Shown here in pieces: positions 1 through 5,777 of a stretch of 10,816 bases of DNA. The notes under the pieces were generated by a model that was given only the letters and a program-made list of their open reading frames with translations, was not told the origin of the DNA and did not search any database. Both the position numbers and the translations under genes were made by a program. Within the stretch, counting starts at the first letter, position 1. Each line of letters opens with the position of its first letter. This DNA comes from Mageeibacillus sp. UBA1257 (lineage in GTDB: Bacteria > Bacillota > Clostridia > UBA1212 > UBA1257), in assembly GCA_002308775.1 (NCBI GenBank), contig DBVT01000039.1:13780-24595 (forward strand). Reading direction: 5' to 3'.

Positions 1-368
1 GCGCCGGAGACCATACCGTCTGCGTCGCCCATTTTTACCATCATAGTGGCAAAATATACGTAATCCTTCATCATGGCTTTAGCCTTGTCCATATCCACGC
101 CTTTTGCTTTTCTGAGCTCGTAAAATGCCTCTGCATATCTGTCGTAATCGGGCGATTCAAGGGGATTCACCACTTTGCATTTTGAGATGTCAAGTCCTTC
201 GGCGAGCCTTGCGACCTTCTCGGGGTCTCCTACGAGAACGATATTCGCGATATCCTTCTCCTGAACCATTGCCGCAGCCCTGATGACTCTGATATCTTCG
301 CTTTCAGGCAGCACTATAGTCTTTTTGTCAGCTCTTGCTCTGTCCGATATTCTCTCGAGAAAATTCAT
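1..368 (-). CDS. pta: Phosphate acetyltransferase, N-terminal part (runs off the window)
   Basis: The 122 visible codons encode the amino end of a phosphate acetyltransferase, which interconverts acetyl-CoA and acetyl phosphate in the cytoplasm and, with acetate kinase, makes ATP during fermentation. What I see: the opening MNFLERISDRARADKKTIVL, then a PESEDIRVIRAA segment, the IVLVGDPEKV stretch and the DYVYFATMMVKMGDADGMVSG segment, all in the order expected for the PTA_PTB family. The ATG at 366-368 is preceded by a GGAAGG ribosome binding site. The rest (about 200 residues in typical clostridial enzymes) lies before base 1. Transcription probably starts near base 442 from a TATAAT box, so the gene has a leader of roughly 75 bases and looks independently expressed. 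Related phosphate butyryltransferases or PTA-fold proteins are possible, but the N-terminal sequence reads best as Pta. Confidence 0.9.
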   Translation of the reverse strand, partial: MNFLERISDRARADKKTIVLPESEDIRVIRAAAMVQEKDIANIVLVGDPEKVARLAEGLDISKCKVVNPLESPDYDRYAEAFYELRKAKGVDMDKAKAMMKDYVYFATMMVKMGDADGMVSG

Positions 369-406
369 AAAACAACCTTCCTTCGCATTGATTTGTATTT
401 TAATTT

Positions 407-442
407 GTTCCGCCGCGTCTTTTGCGGTTTTTTCGGCAGAAC
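407..442 (-). promoter_or_regulatory. Hairpin in the leader of the phosphate acetyltransferase gene
   Basis: Bases 407-415 (GTTCCGCCG) and 434-442 (CGGCAGAAC) form a 9-bp stem on the minus-strand transcript with a single G-U pair and an 18-base A-rich loop. It sits almost exactly at the predicted 5' end of the mRNA (start near 442) and is not followed by a T tract, so it is not a terminator for this gene. A 5' stabilising stem or a regulatory leader are both possible; only the pairing is seen. Confidence 0.45.
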
Positions 443-448
443 GGTAGT

Positions 449-454
449 ATTATA
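449..454 (-). promoter_or_regulatory. Candidate -10 box for the phosphate acetyltransferase gene
   Basis: The minus strand reads TATAAT here, a perfect sigma-A -10 hexamer, with TTTATT (3 of 6 matches to the -35 consensus) 17 bases upstream. Initiation would fall near base 442, about 75 bases before the ATG. It lies between the upstream terminator at 521-550 and the gene, as expected for a separate transcription unit. Confidence 0.6.
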
Positions 455-520
455 CACCATTTCGAGCCGATAATAAAGATGATTCGCTCATATTTGGCTC
501 ATTTTACGATCTGTGCGCAT

Positions 521-550
521 AAAAAAACAGGCGCATGATATCCGCGCCTG
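521..550 (-). terminator. Rho-independent terminator of the 602-1306 gene
   Basis: On the minus strand CAGGCGC (544-550) and GCGCCTG (528-534) form a 7-bp GC-rich stem with a 9-base loop, followed at once by seven Ts (521-527). It lies 51 bases after the stop codon of the Thr/Pro-linker protein gene and before the phosphate acetyltransferase promoter, so it separates the two units. Confidence 0.85.
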
Positions 551-601
551 CTTATAGATATGTTATCCGTTTCCGGTATTACGACCTGATCATACCGATC
601 G

Positions 602-1306
602 TCACTGAACCTTGAACGAACCGGAGCAAACGATAGTTTCGATCCTCACGCCCGAATACGTTCCTCTGAAGTGCCAGGTCGCTTCGACATCTATCGTCTC
701 TCCCTTGTTCGCGAGGAACGTGTATTCGTAGATCAACGTCTCGTGCCTGACTTTCTCGGTATATTTAAGGGGCTCAGTATTGTAGATGATCGTTTTGCCG
801 TTGACGGTGAGAGTGTTGTCGTTTCTCTGGCTGACGCTTATGGTTCCGCATTCGAGGTATATCCTGATCTTAACGGAGCGCATTGAGCCCTGATCCTCGT
901 ATGACCAGTCTGTTCTCACATTGATGGACGTTCCCGTATCGCTCTTGAAGCTTCCGCTCGTGCCCGTTGCGACCTCAGGTGTCGCAGTCGGTCTGACTGT
1001 TGCCGTTGGAGCCTGCGTAGCGGGTGTCGCAGTAGAAACGGGCGTCGGAGTCGCCGTGGGCTTTCCGGCTGTCACTTCGGGCGTCGGAGTGGGAGTCTGT
1101 TTCCCGTCGTCGGGCTTCTTATCTGTTGCCTCCGGGGTCTCGGTCACCTTCGGAACAGGCGTTTCCTCTCCGGGCGCAACTGACGGCGCGACTGTAGTAT
1201 CCGGCCCTTTGGGAGTGTTGTTCATTATATTCATGCACGCGAAAACAACGAATATCGCAATGATGATCACGGCGATGATTATCAGTACCGGTGCGAATTT
1301 TCTCAT
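602..1306 (-). CDS. Membrane-anchored or lipoprotein-like surface protein with Thr/Pro-rich linker
   Basis: This 234-residue protein is not recognised as a named family. What I see: a short basic start (MRKF), a hydrophobic segment at about residues 5-24 ending in V-F-A-C, then a flexible linker rich in Thr, Pro and Ala (about 30-118, with TPTPTP repeats), then a C-terminal domain (about 119-234) with alternating hydrophobic residues typical of beta strands. Two cysteines, C153 and C227, could form a disulfide outside the cell. Cys24 could be a lipid-attachment cysteine, although Phe at -2 is not typical; otherwise the segment is a plain membrane anchor. The architecture suggests an exported domain held away from the membrane across the cell wall. 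I chose the ATG at 1304-1306 because GGGAGGAGGT lies upstream; the longer open frame would add 55 Arg-rich residues and hide the export signal. A promoter and a terminator flank it, so it appears to be monocistronic. Confidence 0.75.
   Translation of the reverse strand: MRKFAPVLIIIAVIIIAIFVVFACMNIMNNTPKGPDTTVAPSVAPGEETPVPKVTETPEATDKKPDDGKQTPTPTPEVTAGKPTATPTPVSTATPATQAPTATVRPTATPEVATGTSGSFKSDTGTSINVRTDWSYEDQGSMRSVKIRIYLECGTISVSQRNDNTLTVNGKTIIYNTEPLKYTEKVRHETLIYEYTFLANKGETIDVEATWHFRGTYSGVRIETIVCSGSFKVQ
968..1168 (-). repeat. Low-complexity stretch coding the Thr/Pro-Ala linker
   Basis: Degenerate short repeats on the plus strand (GGCGTCGGAGT-like and GTCGCAGT-like units) encode the TPTP/ATP-rich linker at about residues 47-113 of the surface protein. 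Unit length and sequence vary, so this is coding low complexity and not a clean tandem repeat. It explains the spurious long open frame on the plus strand, rich in Val and Gly. Confidence 0.7.
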
Positions 1307-1364
1307 CTTACTCTGGACCTCCTCCCGTCCCTTCGTCGGCTTTGAAAAACCGCGGTTCACAATT

Positions 1365-1370
1365 ATTATA
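1365..1370 (-). promoter_or_regulatory. Candidate -10 box for the 602-1306 gene
   Basis: The minus strand reads TATAAT in the 119-base gap between the GGDEF-like gene and the surface protein gene. A weak -35 (TTTGCG, 3 of 6) lies 17 bases upstream. Initiation near 1358 would give a leader of about 50 bases that contains the strong GGGAGGAGGT ribosome binding site. This supports a separate transcript for the surface protein. Confidence 0.55.
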
Positions 1371-1425
1371 CCACTCTTTCGCGATTTCGCAAATGAAAAC
1401 TTCAAAGGTGTCCCGCGGCGCGCCG

Positions 1426-1887
1426 TCAATCTATATCCCCTTCGCCGTCTCCCGCGTAAAACTGCAGCCATACGGAGACATCATCCATCGAGAGCGTTTC
1501 ACGGGAGCGTTCCTTTTCTATCCGGCGTGATCTTTCGAATATTTTACGAGCCTTCTGCTCACTTTCTAAATATACGACGGCCCGCCTGAAGCGGACCTTT
1601 TCGTCAGAATTCCTGACGATCGAAGAGAAGCTCGAATTCGTAAAACGGAGCACCTTTTCAATATCACCGTCATATGTCTGTCCGAAGAGCATCATCGCAA
1701 GACCGTCGCAAACGCATATGTCGACCGCATATATTTTGAATCTGTTGACAGCTCTGCTGAGATCCTTCATATATCTGATCTTCCTCGTCAGCCCGTAAAA
1801 TGCGTCAATATGCCTGCCTTCTTCGTCAGTCGGTATCACTTTTACGTATGCGAGCCAGTCGAATCTTTCCGTCTTCAAATCATTCAC
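1426..1887 (-). CDS. Small protein resembling a degenerate GGDEF (diguanylate cyclase-like) domain
   Basis: A 153-residue soluble protein without a signal peptide or membrane segment. By eye it follows the order of a GGDEF domain: DAFYGLTRKIRYMKDL (28-43) resembles the DxLTGLxNRR opening, YAVDIC (53-58) the first metal-aspartate strand, FGQTYDGDIEKVLRF (68-82) the yGHxxGDxvLr segment, and IVRNSDEKVRF (90-100) the helix leading into the signature loop. The signature itself (GGDEF/GGEEF) is missing: R-R-A-V-V-Y-L follows directly. Cyclic-di-GMP synthesis is therefore unlikely; a sensing or binding role, or decay, are possible. The start is a GTG at 1885-1887, since no ATG in frame gives a full domain; its ribosome binding site is poor (see leader). 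The gap of 119 bases to the next gene holds that gene's own promoter. The family reading is inference from motif order; a plain hypothetical protein is the alternative. Confidence 0.6.
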   Translation of the reverse strand: MNDLKTERFDWLAYVKVIPTDEEGRHIDAFYGLTRKIRYMKDLSRAVNRFKIYAVDICVCDGLAMMLFGQTYDGDIEKVLRFTNSSFSSIVRNSDEKVRFRRAVVYLESEQKARKIFERSRRIEKERSRETLSMDDVSVWLQFYAGDGEGDID

Positions 1888-1929
1888 CTCGTATCTGTCA
1901 GGCGATGCGCCTGCAAGGCCCGCCTCCGA
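1888..1929 (-). promoter_or_regulatory. Structured leader with a possible short upstream ORF before the GTG start
   Basis: On the minus strand, a GGAGG stands about seven bases before a TTG that opens a ten-codon frame. That frame ends in TGA overlapping the GTG start of the next gene (GTGA). Inside it, CAGGCG and CGCCTG (1899-1913) form a 6-bp hairpin with a 3-base loop, and GTATC and GATAC arms lie further out. This may be translational coupling that makes up for the weak ribosome binding site at the GTG. It is a reading of the bases only. Confidence 0.25.
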
Positions 1930-1938
1930 CGATACTTT

Positions 1939-1944
1939 ATCATA
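1939..1944 (-). promoter_or_regulatory. Candidate -10 box for the GGDEF-like gene
   Basis: The minus strand reads TATGAT (5 of 6 matches). The region 17 bases upstream (TTTTCG) is a weak -35. Initiation near 1932 would leave a leader of about 45 bases that contains the hairpin and GGAGG noted at 1888-1929. Weak support. Confidence 0.3.
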
Positions 1945-1984
1945 TTTCCCGATCTTGCGTCCGAAAATATTTTTACGAAAATCA

Positions 1985-2013
1985 TTGTTTTTTACTGTGT
2001 AAAATGTTAAACT
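1985..2013 (+). promoter_or_regulatory. Candidate promoter of the Gfo/Idh/MocA oxidoreductase gene
   Basis: TTGTTT (1985-1990) and TAAACT (2008-2013) are spaced by 17 bases and match the -35 and -10 consensus at 3 and 4 positions. Initiation near 2020 would give a leader of about 30 bases carrying the GAAAGAGGTG ribosome binding site. The -10 lies within the inverted repeat at 2003-2022, so a protein bound there would block RNA polymerase. TAAAAT at 2000-2005 is an alternative -10. Confidence 0.35.
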
Positions 2014-2022
2014 GTTAACATT
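2003..2022. promoter_or_regulatory. Perfect inverted repeat, candidate operator
   Basis: AATGTTAA (2003-2010) and TTAACATT (2015-2022) are perfect 8-base inverted arms around a 4-base centre (ACTG). It overlaps the candidate -10 and lies 29 bases before the oxidoreductase ATG, where a repressor of a sugar gene would bind. The arms resemble LacI- or GntR-type sites in being AT-rich and dyad-symmetric, but the spacing is two bases longer than the catabolite-repression (cre) consensus and the central CG is absent. No regulator gene is in the window. Confidence 0.5.
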
Positions 2023-2051
2023 AAAAAATATTTTTGGAAAGAGGTGCTTTT

Positions 2052-3203
2052 ATGGCATACACGGGACTTGACGCCTACAAAAATAACCAGGATAACTACA
2101 CCATCGACAGATCCAGGAAGCTCAGAGTCGGTATCATCGGAGCAGGATGGATCGCTTCTTCGCACATTCAGGAATATCTCAGAATGCCTGACGTTGAACT
2201 CGTTGGTATCGCCGATCTCATCGACGGAAAAGTTGAACGTTTCCTTGACGATCAGGGCGTGCACGGCGAAGTGAGAGACAGGATCAAGATCTACAAAAAC
2301 CACAAGGAACTCATCGACGACGCGAATCTGGACGCTGTTTCTGTATGTACTTACAATATGCAGCACGCAAACTGCACGATCTATGCTCTCGAGCACGGAG
2401 TAAACGTTCTCCTCGAAAAACCGATGTGCGTGACGCTCGACGAGGCTGTCGCGATCAGAAAAGCGGAAAAAGCATCGGGTAAGATAGTCTCCATCGGATT
2501 CCAGCCTCGTTTCAATCCCAACATGAGGATGATCAAAAACATCATCCAGTCCGGCGAGCTCGGCAAGGTATATCATATAATCATCGGCGGAGGCAGAAGA
2601 AGAGGCATCCCCACTCCTTTCGGAACGACATTCATCGAGAAAGAGACAGCGGGTATCGGCGCTCTCGGCGACATCGGTTGCTATGCTCTCGATATGGTCC
2701 TCAACGGGCTCGGATATCCGAAGCCTCTCACAGCGTCAGGCTATATGTCTGACTATTTCGGAAAAGCTGACGACTATCCGTTCAAAGATGTTTTCGGAGT
2801 CGACGACTTCGCGGGCGGCCTTGTAAGAATGGAAGGCGGAGTCACGATCGAATTCAAAACGGCATGGGCAATGAATATCGATTCAATGGGCGACTCCATC
2901 GTGCTCGGAACAAAGGCAGGTCTGCGTATCCCCTCCTCCGGTCACTGGGGCGGCATCGATGCTCCTCTTAAAATATACAGGAACCTCTGCGGCGTAGACG
3001 TCGAAACGGTTATTCCTATGCAGGCAGATCCCAGCGAAGGCGTGTTCTACTGGAAGGTACGTTCGTTCCTCGACGCTGTCAAAAACGGCACGGCTGCTCC
3101 CGTTCCGACGAGCGAAGGCATTATAAACCAGGCTATCCTCGACGGTATATACAAGTCCGCCAAGATCGGACACGAAGTCGAGATCGAGATCCCCGAGATC
3201 TGA
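2052..3203 (+). CDS. Gfo/Idh/MocA family NAD(P)-dependent oxidoreductase
   Basis: A 383-residue cytoplasmic dehydrogenase of the family that oxidises or reduces hydroxyls of sugars, inositols and sugar derivatives. What I see: a 23-residue N-terminal extension, then a Rossmann fold with VGIIGAGWIA (27-35) and an acidic end of the second strand (ADL, 54-56), the family EKP motif (122-124, Lys probably catalytic), and GALGDIGCYALDM (203-215) in the C-terminal substrate domain. In that last motif the family's usual catalytic His position holds Tyr211, as in some subfamilies. The ATG at 2052 was chosen because GAAAGAGGTG precedes it; a TTG six codons earlier lies within the ribosome binding site region. 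It stands alone on the plus strand, convergent with the hydrolase/aldolase genes, and probably takes part in the same sugar pathway. The substrate cannot be read from the sequence; an IolG-like polyol dehydrogenase is one option. Confidence 0.88.
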   Translation: MAYTGLDAYKNNQDNYTIDRSRKLRVGIIGAGWIASSHIQEYLRMPDVELVGIADLIDGKVERFLDDQGVHGEVRDRIKIYKNHKELIDDANLDAVSVCTYNMQHANCTIYALEHGVNVLLEKPMCVTLDEAVAIRKAEKASGKIVSIGFQPRFNPNMRMIKNIIQSGELGKVYHIIIGGGRRRGIPTPFGTTFIEKETAGIGALGDIGCYALDMVLNGLGYPKPLTASGYMSDYFGKADDYPFKDVFGVDDFAGGLVRMEGGVTIEFKTAWAMNIDSMGDSIVLGTKAGLRIPSSGHWGGIDAPLKIYRNLCGVDVETVIPMQADPSEGVFYWKVRSFLDAVKNGTAAPVPTSEGIINQAILDGIYKSAKIGHEVEIEIPEI

Positions 3204-3234
3204 TAACTGCCCGGATATATTTGATCAACGTAAG

Positions 3235-3273
3235 AAAATCCTGCGCAAGGCAAGTTCCGTGCGCAGGATTTTT
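3235..3273. terminator. Bidirectional rho-independent terminator between convergent genes
   Basis: AAAATCCTGCGCA (3235-3247) and TGCGCAGGATTTT (3260-3272) form a perfect 13-bp stem with a 12-base loop. The plus-strand side is followed by a T-rich run, fitting the end of the oxidoreductase transcript 31 bases after its stop. In the reverse direction the stem ends in AAAA/TTTT and could end the minus-strand transcript whose last gene stops at 3307, though its T tract is shorter. Confidence 0.88.
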
Positions 3274-3306
3274 AATTTCTTTATTGTCGTATTGACGTAG
3301 ATCCGA

Positions 3307-4887
3307 TCACTTTATCGTGATATTGTCAGCAAATTCTCCAATCTCGAAATTCGCGTCTTCGAATGTTTCCACTTTCTTTCCGTTCAGATACAGGTCGCTT
3401 ACGGTCATATCGTATGTCCTGGAAATTTCGGAATGCCCTTTTACCTTTGACGGAGGCATATGCATTCCCTCGTCCGTATAAACTCTGATATTGTGAGCAA
3501 CTATGTTGTGGTTGTTTGCAAAAGGCGTCTCCGGAGCGAGGATATCGTGCCAGTGTTCGCAGATCTCGATGTGGAACAGCCAGCAGAGGAAGGGCTCATC
3601 CGGAGGATTGTAATCGATGTCCTTGAATTCCGCTTTCGGCCTTTTGATCGTGTCGAAAAGTTCGTCGACGTATTTCTTTTTGCCTTTGAAATGCGTTCCC
3701 GCGTCAGCGTGGGATTCATAATTTTCCATATTATCGGATTCGACCTGATCGTCGTCAATGCCTATGCAGAGGATAGGCTTTCTCGCGTGTTTGGAGTATT
3801 CTACGCGGATATCGTCGTAAAGAACATTCGAAACATCGGCATAACCGCCCGTCTGGAAGCTTAAAACAGCCTGTGCCTGGTGGATCACGTCGCAGTCGGT
3901 GAAGGATATGTTCCTGTAAAATTCCGCGCACGCCTCGGCTCCGATCTGAAGAGCAACGCCCCAGTCGCACCAGAGCACGCATCTGTTGACTGAAATATTT
4001 TCCACATTCTGTTTTTCGAAGGGCATAAAACCTTTGAGCGTGACGCAGTCGTCGCCGTTCCTGATAAAGCTGTTGGAAAGAGTGATATTCTGAGAGTTCA
4101 CGATGTCGAAGCCGTCAGAACTGCCCCAAAACATACCTATCTGCTTGATATTGTTCACGATCATATTGTTGCAGTTGTTGATGCAAATGACCCACATCGG
4201 AGAATCGAGCATCGTTATTCCGTCCACCAGGATTCCGCTGCAGCAGAGGAAATGCATCTCCATAGCCATAGATGTGATGCCTCCGGTCACAGGCACATCG
4301 TAGCGGTCTGTCTTTTCAACGATTCCATGGCCTATGATCCTGAAGTTTGAAATATTTTCTTCGAGAAAATATCCTTTGACCCACGCGCCGAAATCGATGA
4401 AAACGGTCTGCCCGGATCTGATCCTTATCCTGCCCGCGTCATGATATCCCGGTCCGAAATAGATCACATCAGGGCTGTCCTTGGAAACATCGGCATAGTC
4501 TGACGCGTCATTTATGAAAATGTGAAGCGCTCCGTGGTGGTCTTCAGGCTCCACTGTGAACTGACCCTGCCCTTTGAATTTAAAGCAGATCTTTCCGTTC
4601 TTTACGTCGTAATCGATCCCCTTCGAGAAAGGTCTGATCCTGACTTCGGTAAATTTTTTTTCAGGCGTCACTTCAAAATGCAGCTCTTCGTCTTTGTCGG
4701 CGTCGATTATAACAAATGAAGCCTCTTCCTTGTTCGTTTCCGCTGTTCCGTGAGTCGATTCGCAGTTTGCGGCGACGAACTGCCTCGATTTTACGATGCA
4801 TTTGAAAACGGGAATGTCTTTGCCGTTAACTGTAACATCGTACAGTTTGCTGAGTTTTTCCGCAAAAGGGGCGTTGAATATTTTCAT
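3307..4887 (-). CDS. GH28/GH49-like right-handed beta-helix glycoside hydrolase
   Basis: A 526-residue protein of the polygalacturonase/dextranase-like beta-helix superfamily. What I see: an N-terminal beta-sandwich-like region (about 1-130) with VRIRPFSKG (82-90) and HHGALHIFINDAS (117-129), reminiscent of the domain before the helix in GH49-type enzymes; then repeated coils rich in N, I and V (about 140-365). The active-site region shows S-S-D-G-F-D (256-261) and NGDDCVTLK (277-285), equivalent to the NTDGxD and GDD aspartates of clan GH-N. The GHG and RIK motifs of classical GH28 are absent; QIGAE (314-318) stands at the later loop. There is no signal peptide, so it probably acts on imported oligosaccharides. 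The ATG at 4885-4887 follows GGAGGA. It starts 40 bases after the isomerase-like gene, as last gene of the minus-strand train. Substrate unknown; pectic or alpha-glucan oligosaccharides are possibilities. Confidence 0.8.
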   Translation of the reverse strand: MKIFNAPFAEKLSKLYDVTVNGKDIPVFKCIVKSRQFVAANCESTHGTAETNKEEASFVIIDADKDEELHFEVTPEKKFTEVRIRPFSKGIDYDVKNGKICFKFKGQGQFTVEPEDHHGALHIFINDASDYADVSKDSPDVIYFGPGYHDAGRIRIRSGQTVFIDFGAWVKGYFLEENISNFRIIGHGIVEKTDRYDVPVTGGITSMAMEMHFLCCSGILVDGITMLDSPMWVICINNCNNMIVNNIKQIGMFWGSSDGFDIVNSQNITLSNSFIRNGDDCVTLKGFMPFEKQNVENISVNRCVLWCDWGVALQIGAEACAEFYRNISFTDCDVIHQAQAVLSFQTGGYADVSNVLYDDIRVEYSKHARKPILCIGIDDDQVESDNMENYESHADAGTHFKGKKKYVDELFDTIKRPKAEFKDIDYNPPDEPFLCWLFHIEICEHWHDILAPETPFANNHNIVAHNIRVYTDEGMHMPPSKVKGHSEISRTYDMTVSDLYLNGKKVETFEDANFEIGEFADNITIK

Positions 4888-4927
4888 TTTTTCCTCCGAA
4901 AGCCGTATTTTTCAATATATTAAAATG

Positions 4928-5773
4928 TCATCTTGTGAGACCCTTTAAAAAGTCCACAGCCATCTTGATGTCCTTGTAAGGATCGTCGCCGACTTCTCTT
5001 TCGATCGTCAGGAATCCTTTGTAGCCCTCTTCCGAAAGAGCCTGCAGGTAGTTCGGGAAATCCACGGAACCCGTTCCGAGCGGGACCTCTTCAAATGTCG
5101 GACCCTGGATGTTCGCAGGCATCGGTTTACCGCCGTAAACGCATTCGGGATCCACTTTTTGGAGCATATTTCCGTCCTTTGCGTGCGAATGGACCGTATA
5201 TTTGGCGAGCCTGTGAGCCGCAGCCACGGCATCGTCTCCGCTGACCATAGTGAGGTTTGCAGGGTCAAGATTGACTCTTACGCCCTTGTTGTCGAGATCC
5301 TTTAAAAACCCTTCCAGAATATCGGATTTTTCCGGACCGGTCTCGATCGCGAATGTCGCTCCGTAATACGAAGCTATATTGCCCATCTCTGTCATCGCCT
5401 TGTACAAGATATCGTATTTTTCCGACGATCTGTCAGCGGGAATAGCTCCGATATGAGCGGTCATGATCGATGTATCGAGGTCACCGCACATCGCGAAGAT
5501 CTTTCTTGAGAGTTCCAGTACTTCCGGATTTCTTTCCTTCTGCCAGAATCCGTGTCCCGTTTCGCCGCAGAGAGCAGAGATGACGAGGCCTTTGTCTCTG
5601 ACCTTTTTAACTATCTCGCGGCACTTTTCCTTCGTCATATTATCCGGTGCGAATTCGCCCGCCGATACGTAAAACTGAAATCCGTCAGCGCCAACTTCGA
5701 CGACTTTTTCAAGAGCCTCGTCAAAAGGCAGCCTGAATGAATCGAGCATTACACCTATTGGGAATTTGTACAT
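4928..5773 (-). CDS. Sugar phosphate isomerase/epimerase-like protein (xylose isomerase-like TIM barrel)
   Basis: A 281-residue cytoplasmic TIM barrel of the AP endonuclease 2/xylose isomerase-like family, to which IolI, IolE, hydroxypyruvate isomerase and several sugar epimerases belong. What I see: IGVMLDSFRLPFDEALEKV (6-24) as first strand and helix, AIETG (142-146), NLDPANL (168-174), HSHAKD (195-200) and TIEREVG (256-262). Glu144, Asp170, His197 and Glu258 or Glu260 are in the places of the usual divalent-metal ligands, so the site looks intact. The ATG at 5771-5773 lies 4 bases after the stop of the aldolase gene and its ribosome binding site (GGAAAGGCG) sits inside the end of that gene, which points to translational coupling and a joint pathway. 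Length is normal for the family. It could be an isomerase, epimerase or dehydratase; the family does not fix this. Confidence 0.87.
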   Translation of the reverse strand: MYKFPIGVMLDSFRLPFDEALEKVVEVGADGFQFYVSAGEFAPDNMTKEKCREIVKKVRDKGLVISALCGETGHGFWQKERNPEVLELSRKIFAMCGDLDTSIMTAHIGAIPADRSSEKYDILYKAMTEMGNIASYYGATFAIETGPEKSDILEGFLKDLDNKGVRVNLDPANLTMVSGDDAVAAAHRLAKYTVHSHAKDGNMLQKVDPECVYGGKPMPANIQGPTFEEVPLGTGSVDFPNYLQALSEEGYKGFLTIEREVGDDPYKDIKMAVDFLKGLTR

Positions 5774-5777
5774 AAAA

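Noticed and set aside
968..1168. CRISPR array or tandem repeat locus
   Set aside because: The repeats are short, variable and in frame with a Thr/Pro linker; no regular spacers exist. No CRISPR array is seen anywhere in the window.
921..1589. Long plus-strand open frame of 222 codons rich in Val and Gly
   Set aside because: It is antisense to the Thr/Pro linker coding stretch, whose repetitive codons leave the opposite frame open. It has no ribosome binding site and no recognisable domain.
2003..2022. Catabolite-repression (cre) site
   Set aside because: The dyad has TG and CA at the outer part of the arms but the spacing is two bases longer and the central CG is missing.
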